Positions 51,725 to 63,536 of a stretch of 64,000 nt of DNA are shown one piece after another. The stretch's first letter is position 1. Each line of letters opens with the position of its first letter. The notes beneath the pieces are model-generated. The model had not been told where the DNA came from. It worked only from the letters and a program-made list of their open reading frames with translations, and made no database searches. The stretch lies in contig NZBA01000054.1 in assembly GCA_002686265.1 (NCBI GenBank), positions 34,295 to 98,294 on the forward strand, read 5' to 3'. Source of the DNA: Planctomycetota bacterium. Lineage in GTDB: Bacteria; Planctomycetota; UBA1135; GCA-002686595. The position numbers and the translations under genes were made by a program.

Positions 51725-52548
51725 GGAAGGCGCAGCTCGGTGCCCGGGGCGAGGACCGCGTCGATGTCGACGAGCGCTTCGCGGTTGGCGTCGAAGATGC
51801 GCAGGTAGGCGTCGCCCGCTCCGTAGTGGCGGCGCGCGATGTTCCACAGGCTGTCGCCCTCGCCGACGACGTAGAGGGTGAAGTCGCCCTCCTCGCCACC
51901 GACCGCAACGCCCTCGGCGCGCTCGGCGTGGACCGGCACCCAGATCTGCTCGCCGGCGACGATCTCACCGCGGCCCTCGTTGGCCCGGCGCAACAGCTCC
52001 ACCGCCCGCGGGTTTCCGTAGTAGCGCTGGGCGAGCTTCGCGAAGCTGTCGCCCGCGCGCCAGGTGTAGAGGCGGTCGCCTCCGGGCAGGACCTCCTCCA
52101 GCCCCGCGACGGAGACCAGAGCAGAGCCCCGAGGAAGGCCCACGGGGGCGACCTTCTCCGGCGCCGACACGGCACCGATGGTCGAGCTGAGTAGCCATTC
52201 GGAGGCCTTCTTCTCGGTTTGTTCCACCGCCCGCCCCTCGCGCGGTGCTTCGCCGGCCTCGTTCGCGGCAGGCGCGCCGGCCTCGGTCGCCACCTCGTTC
52301 TCGACGATCTCGTCGAATTCGGGGAGCGCTACGGGCCCGCCGGCCATCGTGTCGGTCGCCCCCAGGCCCTGCAGTCGAACGGGAGCGGGGGGAACCTCCA
52401 GCTCGGTCTGGCCCGGCCCCTCGAGGGCGACCCCGGCCGCCGCCGCTCCCGCCAACAGGTCACCGTCCTCCGAGCGCATGGAGATCACGAGGATCACCGA
52501 AACAAGGAACAGGACGGTGAGGACGACGATTTTCTCGAACTGACCCAT
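51721..52548 (-). CDS. Membrane-anchored protein with two LysM domains
   Basis: This 275-residue protein has a single N-terminal membrane helix (IVVLTVLFLVSVILVISM), an unstructured acidic/Ala-rich stretch (about 30-150) and two LysM domains near the C terminus. These are LYTWRAGDSFAKLAQRYYGN with IVAGEQIWVP, and LYVVGEGDSLWNIARRHYGA with VLAPGTELRLP. LysM domains bind peptidoglycan or other GlcNAc polymers, so the protein probably tethers the inner membrane to the wall. The start ATG at 52548 was chosen because the membrane helix follows directly; upstream frame is a shadow of the divergent gene. Its stop codon lies inside a copy of the dispersed repeat. Confidence 0.88.
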   Translation of the reverse strand: MGQFEKIVVLTVLFLVSVILVISMRSEDGDLLAGAAAAGVALEGPGQTELEVPPAPVRLQGLGATDTMAGGPVALPEFDEIVENEVATEAGAPAANEAGEAPREGRAVEQTEKKASEWLLSSTIGAVSAPEKVAPVGLPRGSALVSVAGLEEVLPGGDRLYTWRAGDSFAKLAQRYYGNPRAVELLRRANEGRGEIVAGEQIWVPVHAERAEGVAVGGEEGDFTLYVVGEGDSLWNIARRHYGAGDAYLRIFDANREALVDIDAVLAPGTELRLP

Positions 52549-52727
52549 GGTTGCGGCGACTTCTGGTGAGAACCGCGTTTCAACCGAAACGCTTTCGGAA
52601 CGGACACTTATGAACACCCCTCGGACCCGCGACGGGCGCCATCGACTCCAATGGCGTTTATCCGCTTCGACGGAGCCGCAGTCAAACGGAAAGAACTGGA
52701 ATCCCACCACATGGAGGGTTCCGCCGA

Positions 52728-52750
52728 TCTCTCCACACACTCTGGAGAGA
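52728..52750. repeat. Hairpin/inverted repeat in the divergent LysM-glycosyltransferase region
   Basis: TCTCTCCA and TGGAGAGA form perfect 8-bp arms around a 7-base loop. It lies 78 bp upstream of the GT39-like gene and 180 bp from the LysM start, within a 279-bp divergent gap. It may be an operator for either gene; no clear promoter hexamers were recognised. Confidence 0.4.
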
Positions 52751-52827
52751 ACTCCACCGAACAGGTGAGGAGCGTGTAGAGGCACAGGGAATCGAGGGCG
52801 GGGGCCGATATCCTGGGCGGCGTGACC

Positions 52828-55248
52828 ATGTCGAGCGAACGGCACGAAGAGTCCTACATGAGCGAGGAGCGCACGACGGACGCCGAGGGTGCGCGCGTGC
52901 CCTTCGTCTCGCGCGGCGGCGCGGGGGGCGCGTGCGCTCCCGCCGGCCTCGGCGCCGATGGCGAGCCGCTCCCGAGGATCGGCGATGGGGAAGTCAGGGC
53001 CGTGCTGCTCCTGGCCCTCGCCCTGCTCCTCTTCTCCTGGTCCAGGCTCTCCGGCTACCAGCTGGCCGACTCGGTCGAGTACATGGACCGAGCCCACTCC
53101 CTGGTGTTGGGGATCGTGCAGGACCCGGCGGGCTCGAGCCGTTCCTTCGCCTTCTCCGCTCTCCTCACGCCCTTCTTCGCCCTCGCCGATCTGCTGCACC
53201 TCGACGACCGCGGACCGATCGTCATCGCCGTGCGCCTGATGCAAGTGCTGCTCGGCGCGGTCCTCGTGCTCACGTGCATGCGCATCGCGGCCCGCATCCA
53301 CGGGCGGCGGGCGGCCCTCGCGGCCGGCCTGGTCGTGGCCGCGAACCCGATCTTCCTGCAGTACGCGGTCTCGCCCATCGCGGGCGTCGCCGCCGCGGTG
53401 TGCACGGCCCTGGGCATCGAGTCGCTCCTGCGCCGAGAGGGAGAGCGGCGCTCCTTCATCGGCGGTCTGTGGCTCGGCGGGGCCCTCCTGATGGCCTACC
53501 AGACCTTCGTGATCGCCCTGCCCCTCTTGGCGCTCGTCGCCCTGCGGGACCGCACACGGTCACCGCGCAGCGTCCTGGCCGCCGGCACGGGCATCGGGAT
53601 CGCACTCGCGGCGCAGATCGTCCTCGACCGCTTCACCTGGGGCAGCTGGGGGATGAGCCTCGAGTTCTACCTGGTGCAGAACATCGGCGGCGTCACCGTG
53701 CGCGTCCTGCACGAGCTCGGGCTCGACTCCATCGCGCGACCCATCTACGAGCGCATGGGCGATGTCTTCACCTCCTCGGCGGCCGAGGTGGCCGCCGAGG
53801 AGGAGGTCCGCCAACTCCAGGAGCCGACCTGGTATCTCTCGAACCTGCGCCTGATGCTCTCCTGGCCGGCCCTGGCCCTCGGAGCCCTCGGGCTCTGGCG
53901 CAGTTGGCGCAAGCCCGGCTCGGGCGCGGCGATCCTGATCGCGCTGCTGCTCCTCAACGTGGGCGTGATGAGCATGAAGGGCTCGAAGTCCTTCCGACTC
54001 TGGCTGCCCCTGCTGCCGATGATCGCGCCTCTGTGCGGAGTGGGCTGGGCCGCACTACGCGGCACGCGACCGGAACGCTTCGGCCTGCGCACGGTCGCCG
54101 CGTGGGCGATGCTCGCCGCGGTGGTGGTCCTCGGCGTACAGCGCCTCGAGGGCCTCAACTCCCGACGCTTCGGCAGCTACTGGGCCGCCATGAAGTTCGT
54201 CGTCGACCACGCCGTCCCCTTGCCCGACGAGGGAACCGGGGGCGAGCGCCGACCGATCGTGACCAGCGGCTACCACTGGGCGGTCGCCTTCCGCGAGGGC
54301 GGTGACGTCACGCTGTTCAAGCTCCCCCACCACCTCGACCAGTGGGAGCACCTCGATGAGGAGCAGCGCGCCGAGGTCGTGGACCACCTCGGCTCGATCG
54401 ACTGGTTACTCTGCCACCGCGGGATCCTCGAGCAGGAGCAATCCCTGTTCGACGCGATCCGCACACGCTTCGGCGTGGCCGACTTCTTCTGGGACTCGGA
54501 GACCGATCCCGAGCTCGGCCCGGTGTTCGTCATGGTGACGCCCGACGCCTACCCAGCCGCGCGCGAGCTGGTGGAGATGGACCGCTCCGCGCCAGATCCC
54601 ACCGGTTACCGGCGCAGCCTCCAGCTCGACCGCTCCCTTCCCCTGCCGATGGACTTCCTGGGTCGCTCGACCCCCGGCGGCCCGCACGACCGGCGACTGA
54701 CCCTGCTGGGCTGGCGGTACGAGACCCTGCCGGTGTCCGGCCACGGCTGGATCACCTATCACTGGACGACGCCGACGGGACTGGACAACGACTACACGAT
54801 CGTCGACCGGATCAGCGCGGGCGAGGGACGCCATGCCTGGCAGAACAACCACGGCGGAGGCTGGGGTTTCCTCCCCATGAATCGCTGGGAACCGGGCTGG
54901 ATCGTGCGCGAGAGCTACCCGGTGCTGGCGGGAGAGGAGCCCTTCAGCGAGGACTTCGTCCCGCTCGGAGGGCCCTACCGCCGTGGAGATCGCATTCCGG
55001 TGACGCTCTGGATGACGGTGGCGGTCTACGGCGAGGGCCAGACCTTCGCGGCCCGCCTGCGCCCGGCCGAGTGGGAGGCGCCTGAGCCGCTGGATTGGGA
55101 GGATGCCCAGCCCCTGCCGGCGAACTGCCAGCTCAGCCCCGAGGGCTTCGTGCAGAGTCCCGATGATCTGGTGCGCGTGGGCCGCTTCTCGATCCCGGTC
55201 CACGACCGCTACCGCTGGCCGGACGACGGGCAGGCAGACCCTCCCTGA
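52828..55248 (+). CDS. GT39-like polytopic membrane protein (ArnT/PMT-type) with C-terminal soluble domain
   Basis: This roughly 806-residue protein has a 50-residue cytoplasmic N-terminal stretch and about ten transmembrane helices (e.g. VLLLALALLLFSWSRLSGY, GLWLGGALLMAYQTFVIALP, AAILIALLLLNVGVMSM). The first loop carries the acidic LADSVEYMDRAH motif expected of GT-C glycosyltransferases, followed by a long C-terminal extracytoplasmic domain (about 430-806). Such enzymes move sugars from polyprenyl-phosphate carriers to protein or lipid on the outer face of the membrane. The GT39 assignment is by topology and the acidic motif, so acceptor and donor are unknown. Start choice is uncertain: ATG 52828 is used, while GTG 52822 and ATG 52858 are also in frame. 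Confidence 0.6.
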   Translation: MSSERHEESYMSEERTTDAEGARVPFVSRGGAGGACAPAGLGADGEPLPRIGDGEVRAVLLLALALLLFSWSRLSGYQLADSVEYMDRAHSLVLGIVQDPAGSSRSFAFSALLTPFFALADLLHLDDRGPIVIAVRLMQVLLGAVLVLTCMRIAARIHGRRAALAAGLVVAANPIFLQYAVSPIAGVAAAVCTALGIESLLRREGERRSFIGGLWLGGALLMAYQTFVIALPLLALVALRDRTRSPRSVLAAGTGIGIALAAQIVLDRFTWGSWGMSLEFYLVQNIGGVTVRVLHELGLDSIARPIYERMGDVFTSSAAEVAAEEEVRQLQEPTWYLSNLRLMLSWPALALGALGLWRSWRKPGSGAAILIALLLLNVGVMSMKGSKSFRLWLPLLPMIAPLCGVGWAALRGTRPERFGLRTVAAWAMLAAVVVLGVQRLEGLNSRRFGSYWAAMKFVVDHAVPLPDEGTGGERRPIVTSGYHWAVAFREGGDVTLFKLPHHLDQWEHLDEEQRAEVVDHLGSIDWLLCHRGILEQEQSLFDAIRTRFGVADFFWDSETDPELGPVFVMVTPDAYPAARELVEMDRSAPDPTGYRRSLQLDRSLPLPMDFLGRSTPGGPHDRRLTLLGWRYETLPVSGHGWITYHWTTPTGLDNDYTIVDRISAGEGRHAWQNNHGGGWGFLPMNRWEPGWIVRESYPVLAGEEPFSEDFVPLGGPYRRGDRIPVTLWMTVAVYGEGQTFAARLRPAEWEAPEPLDWEDAQPLPANCQLSPEGFVQSPDDLVRVGRFSIPVHDRYRWPDDGQADPP

Positions 55249-55382
55249 GCCCGGCGGGCGGGCGGCTGTGCCGCCGAACCGTGCGCCGGTCTTGAGCGAG
55301 TCCGGCGCGCTCCTTATCTTGGGCCGCCGTGTCGGGTGGCGCGCGGCACCGAGCCGTCTCCCGCCTTGACCTCAGAGAACCA

Positions 55383-55447
55383 TGAACCCGGACGACGCCT
55401 GAACCCGGACGACGCCTGAACCCGGACAACGCCTGAACCCGGACAAC
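55383..55447 (+). repeat. 17-bp tandem repeat (3.8 copies) upstream of the lipoprotein-kdsB run
   Basis: The unit TGAACCCGGACGACGCC occurs at 55383, 55400 and 55417, with a partial fourth copy from 55434; copies 3 and 4 carry GACAAC for GACGAC. It lies 20 bp before the lipoprotein GTG. An ATG at 55382 opens a six-codon reading frame (MNPDDA) ending in TGA within the second copy. A regulatory or slippage-prone role is possible. Confidence 0.75.
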
Positions 55448-55466
55448 GTGCATTCCCTCCCGCATC

Positions 55467-55975
55467 GTGATCTTCCGCATCCTGCCCTTACTGCTCTTCA
55501 GCGCCTGCGCCGCCACTTCCGGTGAGAGCGTGAGCGCCACCGGCTCCCCCGCTCGGGTGACCTTTGCCGAGTTGCGCAACGGCGTCACGATGACCCTGGT
55601 GAACGAGTCGCACTCCGATCCCCTCTCGCTCTACTCGGAAGTACGCGACCGGCCGGGTCCCAAGGTCACCAGCGACGAGGTCATGGAGGCCATGCTGGAC
55701 CACTTCCACGATCAGGGCTGGGGGCGCTTCGCCGCCAGCGGCGCGGCCGTCGCGATCACGCCGGAGACCTACCAGTCCCTGGAGGTCGAGAGCGACGGTC
55801 GGAGGACCCACCTGCTGAACGGCCCCCGGGCGACCCCGGATGCGAGAGCCACTTTCCGCAGCTGCCTGATCGCCTTCCTCCAGGTGCAGGAGCTGACGCA
55901 GCAAAACCAGGCGGTCAGCAACTCGCGGGGCACGGGCATCTTCCGCGACCCCAAGGCCGAGCTCGGCGGTAGCCG

Positions 55976-55979
<4 letters not shown>
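55467..55979 (+). CDS. Small lipoprotein of unknown function
   Basis: This 170-residue protein starts at a GTG (55467) and has a lipoprotein signal ending in LLLFSAC. The mature part is mixed alpha/beta with no recognised domain (ARVTFAELRNGVTMTLVNES, then VTSDEVMEAMLDHFHDQGW, ATFRSCLIAFLQVQELTQ). Its stop overlaps the kdsB ATG by 4 bp (ATGA), so it is translationally coupled to LPS Kdo activation and pyrG. It may have an envelope function. The 17-bp repeat array ends 20 bp upstream. No Shine-Dalgarno motif is obvious before the GTG. Confidence 0.6.
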
Positions 55980-58831
<2,852 letters not shown>

Positions 58832-58934
58832 TGCGGCTGCGGGCCCGCCGTCGCTCACCGCGCGCTGCTTGACCGAGCACGGCGGCCGAGCCAGGCTCGG
58901 GGAGAAAGGCCGTCTCGGGGAGAAGGGCCGTGGG

Positions 58935-59038
58935 GAGACGAAGCCGTCTTCGTCGCTGCAAGGAGGGCGAAGTCGGAGTAGGGCGCTCCTTGCAACGGGC
59001 TGCTGGAAGCCCGCTGGCGTTTCTCCTGCGAGCTGCTA
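58935..59038 (-). repeat. Dispersed palindromic repeat, copy C
   Basis: Read on the plus strand, GAGACGAAGCCGTCTTCGTC (58935-58954) is followed by GCTGCAAGGAGGGCGAAGTC, and then by an inverted copy of its flank, CTCCTTGCAACGGGCTGCT (58986-59004). TGCAAGGAG and CTCCTTGCA form a second stem. On the minus strand it follows the glutaryl-CoA dehydrogenase stop codon directly (TAGCAGCTCGC). It is the most complete copy and suggests that the element has terminal inverted repeats AGCAGCCCGTTG. Confidence 0.65.
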
Positions 59039-60205
59039 GCGGTAGGCGGGAATGCCCGTCAGTTCGTGGCCGAGGGCGAGGGTGTGGATGTCGTGGGTTC
59101 CTTCGTAGGTGTAGACCGACTCCAGATTGCACATGTGGCGGCCGGTCTGGTACTCGAGGCTGATGCCGTTCGCCCCCAGCATGTCGCGCACGGTGCGCGC
59201 CGTCTCCAGGGCCATGTCCACGTTGTTGCGCTTGATCAGGGAGACGTGAGCCGGGGTCATCTTGCCCGCCTGCTTGAGTTGCCCCACGCGCAAGGCCGCG
59301 AGCTGGGCGAGGGTGATGCGGGTCGCCATGTGGGCGAACTTCTGCTGGGCCAGCTGGAAGCCTGCCAGGGGGCGGTCGAAAATGACGCGCTCCTGGCTGT
59401 ACTGAAGCGCCTCGTCAAAGCAAGCGAGAGCCGCACCGATCGCTCCCCAGGCGATGCCGTAGCGGGCCTGGGTCAAACAGCTCAGCGGGCCCTTCAAGCC
59501 GCGCGCGCCGGGGAGCATCGCATCCGCCGGGAGGCGCACGCCCTCCAGCACGAGCTCCGAAGTGGTCGAGGATCGCAGGCTCCACTTGTGCTTCTGCTCG
59601 GGAGCGCTGAAGCCGTGGGCGTCACTGGGGACCAGGAAGCCGCGGATCGTGTCCTCGCAGCGTGCCCAGACCAAGGCGACGTGGCAGCAGGAGCCGTTGG
59701 TGATCCACATCTTCCGCCCGTCGAGCACCCAGTCGTCCCCGTCGCGCACGGCTCGCGTCTGCATGCCGCCGGGGTTCGAGCCGTGATCCGGCTCGGTCAG
59801 GCCGAAGCAGCCGATGGCCTCGCCGGCGGCCAGCCGCGGGAGCCAGTGGTCTCTCTGCTCGTCGCTCCCGAAAGCGTGGATGGGCCACATGACCAGCGAG
59901 CCCTGCACCGAGCAGAACGAGCGCAGCCCCGAGTCGCCACGCTCCAGCTCCTGGCAGATCAGGCCGTAGGAGACATCGTCGAGGCCCGCGCACCCGTAGC
60001 GCTCGGGCAGGCTCGGTCCGAACACCCCCAGCTCGGCCAGCTCCCCGACCTGCTCGAGGGGAAACACGCCGGCCTCGTAGTGCTCCGCGATGCCAGGCAT
60101 GAAGCGCTCGGAGACCCAGGTGCGGACCGCGTCGCGCACCATGCGCTGGTCTTCGGAGAGCTCCTCCTCGAGCTGCAGGAAATCGAGCGGACGAAAGGGT
60201 CCCAT
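59036..60205 (-). CDS. gcdH: Glutaryl-CoA dehydrogenase
   Basis: This 389-residue acyl-CoA dehydrogenase matches the glutaryl-CoA branch: DLDxLL-like start (FLQLEEELSEDQRMVRDAVR), YGCAGLDDVSYGLICQELER, GDSGLRSFCSVQGSLVMWPI, CFGLTEPDHGSNPGGMQTRA, KWSLRSSTTSELVLEGVRLP, LSCLTQARYGIAWGAIGAAL, and the C-terminal VYTYEGTHDIHTLALG with catalytic base Glu368. The enzyme oxidatively decarboxylates glutaryl-CoA to crotonyl-CoA in Lys/Trp and benzoate breakdown, passing electrons to ETF via FAD. The ATG at 60205 gives a normal length. It is a single gene, divergent from the EI24-like gene. Its stop abuts repeat copy C. Confidence 0.93.
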   Translation of the reverse strand: MGPFRPLDFLQLEEELSEDQRMVRDAVRTWVSERFMPGIAEHYEAGVFPLEQVGELAELGVFGPSLPERYGCAGLDDVSYGLICQELERGDSGLRSFCSVQGSLVMWPIHAFGSDEQRDHWLPRLAAGEAIGCFGLTEPDHGSNPGGMQTRAVRDGDDWVLDGRKMWITNGSCCHVALVWARCEDTIRGFLVPSDAHGFSAPEQKHKWSLRSSTTSELVLEGVRLPADAMLPGARGLKGPLSCLTQARYGIAWGAIGAALACFDEALQYSQERVIFDRPLAGFQLAQQKFAHMATRITLAQLAALRVGQLKQAGKMTPAHVSLIKRNNVDMALETARTVRDMLGANGISLEYQTGRHMCNLESVYTYEGTHDIHTLALGHELTGIPAYR

Positions 60206-60230
60206 GGGAGGTAGAGCGCGTGAGGCGGCG

Positions 60231-60236
60231 TATACT
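60231..60236 (+). promoter_or_regulatory. Candidate -10 hexamer (TATACT) for the EI24-like gene
   Basis: TATACT lies in the 129-bp divergent gap, 98 bp upstream of the EI24-like ATG. No clear -35 box was found at the expected spacing. Confidence 0.25.
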
Positions 60237-60334
60237 GCCGTGTGCGTGGTCGCGGATGGGGTGAGTCGTCATTCTAGACGGCCCGGAGCCCGCGAGGAAG
60301 CTCCGCTCCCGCGCGCAGGGGATCCCCCGAAGCC

Positions 60335-61462
60335 ATGCAGACCGTTCCCTGTCACCTCTGCGGCTACGACGCCCCCGGGCAGGAATGCCGCCACTGCCAC
60401 CACACCGCGGCCGAGCCGTCCTTGGCCGATCCCCGCCCGAGCGTCGTGCTCGGCGTCCTCGACGGCCTGCGCGCCGTGCCGACCGGCCTGTTTTTTCTGG
60501 CGACGACCTCCGGGATCAAGCGCTTCCTCATCCCGCCGTTCCTCCTGACCCTGGCGCTATTCGCCCTGCTGTTCTGGTGGTCCTGGGGCGGCTTGAACGC
60601 CCTCCTCGACGCCGCCGCCCTGCAGGATATCTCGAGCCTCGAGTTGGAGGAGGGCTGGCTGCAAGACGTCGCGACTTGGCTCGTGGAGAAACAGGTGGTC
60701 GTCTGGACCGCGCGCCTCTCCGGCTGGCTGGTCCTCGTACTCACCTCGTCCCTGGTGGCTCTCTACACCTTCTCGGTGGCCTACGAAGCGCTCTCGGGAC
60801 CGTTCCTCGACGAGATCCAGGGGCGTCTGGAAGAGCGCTGGTTCGGCCGCAACCCGCGCAACACGATCCAGCGCCCCACCGACCTCGGAGTGAGCCGCTG
60901 CATCGCACTCAGCGTGGGCGTCTGCTCGGTCGCCGTCGTCGCCGTGGCGGCTTGGTGGACGCTCAGCGGAGCGACCGCCTGGCTGGCGCTGCTCGCCATC
61001 CCTCTCGCCGTCACCCTCGCGGTGCTCGTCGAGCGCGAGTACGGTGTTTGGCTCTGGTGGGTGCTGCGCGTCGAGGGACACACCCTGTGGGTGAGCGTCA
61101 AGGCCTCGCTCCTAGCCCTGCTCGTACTCCTGTTGTTCTTCTGGCTGAAGTTCATCCCCGTCGTCGGCTACATCCTGTTCGTCGCACTCGCCGGCTTCAG
61201 CACGGCGATCACCCTGCTCGACATCCCCTTCTCACGCCGCCAGTGGTCCCTGGAGAAGCGCCTGCAGTTCATGCTGCACCAGTTCTTGCCGACAGTGGCC
61301 TTCGGCGCCGTGGCCAGCCTGCTGTTCCTGATCCCCGTCCTCGGACCGATCCTGATGGTCCCGGCGGCCTCGATCGGCGGGCAATGGCTCATCTGCCGCC
61401 TCGACAAGAGCTCCCTGCGCCCCAAGGCCCTGCGGGTCACGGGCGAGGCGCCCGAGGCCTGA
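60335..61462 (+). CDS. EI24/CysZ-like membrane protein with N-terminal zinc ribbon
   Basis: This 375-residue protein opens with a short zinc-ribbon-like motif (CHLCGYDAPGQECRHCHH, four Cys) followed by about six hydrophobic segments in an EI24/CysZ-type arrangement: FLIPPFLLTLALFALLFWWS, LSGWLVLVLTSSLVALYTFS then VAYEALSGPFLDEIQGRLEE, LALLAIPLAVTLAVLV, ALLVLLLFFWLKFIPVVGYI, and VASLLFLIPVLGPILMVPAA. CysZ transports sulfate; other EI24 proteins have unassigned roles. The Cys motif is on the cytoplasmic side if the protein starts inside. No sulfur genes are adjacent. ATG 60335. It is followed by metG 57 bp downstream on the same strand. Confidence 0.8.
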   Translation: MQTVPCHLCGYDAPGQECRHCHHTAAEPSLADPRPSVVLGVLDGLRAVPTGLFFLATTSGIKRFLIPPFLLTLALFALLFWWSWGGLNALLDAAALQDISSLELEEGWLQDVATWLVEKQVVVWTARLSGWLVLVLTSSLVALYTFSVAYEALSGPFLDEIQGRLEERWFGRNPRNTIQRPTDLGVSRCIALSVGVCSVAVVAVAAWWTLSGATAWLALLAIPLAVTLAVLVEREYGVWLWWVLRVEGHTLWVSVKASLLALLVLLLFFWLKFIPVVGYILFVALAGFSTAITLLDIPFSRRQWSLEKRLQFMLHQFLPTVAFGAVASLLFLIPVLGPILMVPAASIGGQWLICRLDKSSLRPKALRVTGEAPEA

Positions 61463-61519
61463 ACGCGCTGAACAGAACCTCCGCGTCCGGGCGCGCGCCG
61501 CCCCGGCGCCGCCCTTAGG

Positions 61520-63256
61520 ATGTCGCCCAGAGGAACCCAGACCGTGCCCCGCACCCTCGTCACCAGCGCCCTTCCCTACGCGAACGGCCCCAATCACTTC
61601 GGCCACGTAGCCGGCGCCTACCTCCCGGCGGATGTGTACGCGCGCACCCTGCGCCTGCAGGGCGAAGAGGTCTGCTTCGTCTGTGGAGCGGATGAGTATG
61701 GCGTCGCCATCACGATCGGCGCCGAGCGCGAGGGCGTCCCCTACGCGGACTACGTCGCGCGCTGGCGCGCGGTCATCAAGGAGACCTTCGATCACTTCGG
61801 GATCGAGTTCGACGTCTGGTCGGGGACGAGCACCTGCCCCCACCACGAGCGCACGAGCCAGGAGTTCTTCCGGCGCCTCGACGCGAACGGCTTCCTGTTC
61901 CGGAAGACCACCGAACAGCTCTACTGCACCCACGACGACATGTTCCTTGCGGACCGTTTCGTCATCGGGACCTGCCCCCGCTGCGGCCACGAGGGCGCGC
62001 GCGGAGACGAGTGCCCATCATGCGCGACGTGGCTGGACGCCCTGCAGCTCGAGCAGCCGTCGTGCAAGGTGTGCGGCACCTCTCCAGAGCTGCGTTCGAC
62101 GACCCACTGGTACCTCGATCTGCCCAAGCTTCGCGACGAGTTCATCGGGGAGTGGTTCGAGCGCGGCGACTGGAAGCCCAACGTGCGCGCGTTCATCGCC
62201 CGCATGCTCGAGGACCTCCAGCCGCGGCCGATCACGCGCGACATGAAGTGGGGCGTCCCCCTGCCCGAGGACCTCGCCGGCGGCGAAACGGGAAAGGTGC
62301 TCTACGTCTGGTTCGACGCTCCGATCGGCTACATCTCGATGACCGCGGAATGGGGTGAGAAGGTCGGGCGCCCCGACGCGGTGGACGAATTCTGGCGGAG
62401 CGAGGACACGCGCCTGGTGCACTTCATCGGCAAGGACAACATCCCCTTCCACGCGCTCGTGTTTCCCTCGATGCTCTACGGCGTCAAGGATGGCTTCGTG
62501 CTGCCCTCGGCCGTGCCCGCCAACGAGTTCTACAACTTGCAGGGCAGCAAGTTCTCGACCTCATCGGGTCACACGCTCGACATGGAGCGCTTCTTCGAGC
62601 GCCATGACGCCGAGGCCGCCCGCTTCCACCTGATCGCCAGCGCACCGGAGTCCGCCGACAGCGAGTGGCGCTGGGAGGACTACCAGCGCACGGTCAACGC
62701 CTCCCTCGCGGACACGATCGGGAACCTCATCACGCGCGTCCTGCGCTTCGTGGACAAGCACTTCGAGAGCCGCATCCCAGCCCTCGACCCCGCCCACCGC
62801 GCCGAGCTCGACCGGCTGATCCTCGAGGAGTGCGGAGCCTTCGCCGACCCGGCGACCCACATCCGCGAGTTCCGGATGCGCAGGGGGGCCGAGCAGCTGC
62901 TCGCCAACGCGGCGGTGGCGAACGTATTCGTCGACCGCATGGCTCCCTGGAAGGTGAACAAGACGGATCCGCTCTTGGCCGGCGCCATTCTGAACACCTG
63001 CTGCGAGTGGATCGGCTGGCTGGCGCGCTGGATGATCCCCTTCATGCCGAGCAAGGCCCAGGATATCTGGGAGATGCTCGGTCAGGAAGGAGCCGTGGGT
63101 GAATCGGGCTGGCCGGGGACACCCGCGGCGGACAGCTGGCGCAGCCTCCGGGGGGGCCGAGCCCTCGGAGAAGTGCGCGGCCTCTTCGCGAAGCTCGACG
63201 ACGCGAGCGTGGCCGCGGAGATCGCTCTCCTCTCGGGCACCGAGCAGAGCCCCTAG
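61520..63256 (+). CDS. metG: Methionyl-tRNA synthetase
   Basis: This 578-residue class I synthetase has RTLVTSALPYANGPNHFGHV (HIGH-type motif HFGH), VCFVCGADEYGVAITIGAER, and the zinc-binding insertion with CPRC and CPSC pairs plus CKVC. LYVWFDAPIGYISMTAEWGE follows, then the KMSKS-equivalent SKFSTSSGHTLDMERF and an anticodon-binding helical domain. The KFSTS form of KMSKS occurs in one branch of bacterial MetG. The C-terminal tRNA-binding (Trbp111-like) domain is absent. It charges tRNA-Met. ATG 61520 was used; codons before the conserved core are few. No T-box leader is present in the 57-bp gap to the upstream gene. Confidence 0.97.
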   Translation: MSPRGTQTVPRTLVTSALPYANGPNHFGHVAGAYLPADVYARTLRLQGEEVCFVCGADEYGVAITIGAEREGVPYADYVARWRAVIKETFDHFGIEFDVWSGTSTCPHHERTSQEFFRRLDANGFLFRKTTEQLYCTHDDMFLADRFVIGTCPRCGHEGARGDECPSCATWLDALQLEQPSCKVCGTSPELRSTTHWYLDLPKLRDEFIGEWFERGDWKPNVRAFIARMLEDLQPRPITRDMKWGVPLPEDLAGGETGKVLYVWFDAPIGYISMTAEWGEKVGRPDAVDEFWRSEDTRLVHFIGKDNIPFHALVFPSMLYGVKDGFVLPSAVPANEFYNLQGSKFSTSSGHTLDMERFFERHDAEAARFHLIASAPESADSEWRWEDYQRTVNASLADTIGNLITRVLRFVDKHFESRIPALDPAHRAELDRLILEECGAFADPATHIREFRMRRGAEQLLANAAVANVFVDRMAPWKVNKTDPLLAGAILNTCCEWIGWLARWMIPFMPSKAQDIWEMLGQEGAVGESGWPGTPAADSWRSLRGGRALGEVRGLFAKLDDASVAAEIALLSGTEQSP

Positions 63257-63481
63257 TCAGTACGGGGCCTGGCGCGCTAGAGGTTCGCTGGGTCGTGGTC
63301 GTTTCGCTCCACCGGTCCCCCGGGCGAGCACGTTGGACCCGGAGAGGGCGCCGACGGGACGAGAATGCCTCCAGAGGCCGCTCTCCTCTGCGCGTCGGGC
63401 GCACGGGTCCTTGACGGACGGCGGCCCGGACTCCCGTGCTCTCTCGGGATCGCGGCGCCGCCAGGCATGCGCGAACAAGTG

Positions 63482-63515
63482 GAACGGCCGCCCGACATGC
63501 GTCGGGCGGCCGTTC
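63482..63515 (-). terminator. Hairpin downstream of the HU gene
   Basis: GAACGGCCGCCCGAC and GTCGGGCGGCCGTTC form perfect 15-bp arms around an ATGC loop, 22 bp beyond the HU stop on the minus strand. It is very stable. A U-rich tail is lacking, but position supports a terminator, possibly also for the convergent metG. Confidence 0.65.
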
Positions 63516-63536
63516 GTGGAGTCCCGTGGATCGGGA

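Noticed and set aside
62540..62570. MetG KMSKS motif reads KFSTS, taken at first as a lost catalytic motif
   Set aside because: From memory, this variant occurs in a branch of bacterial MetG; the other synthetase motifs are intact, so I do not treat it as a defect.
63257..63480. Possible tRNA or small RNA between metG and HU
   Set aside because: No cloverleaf or conserved RNA fold could be drawn; apart from the terminator hairpin the stretch looks featureless.
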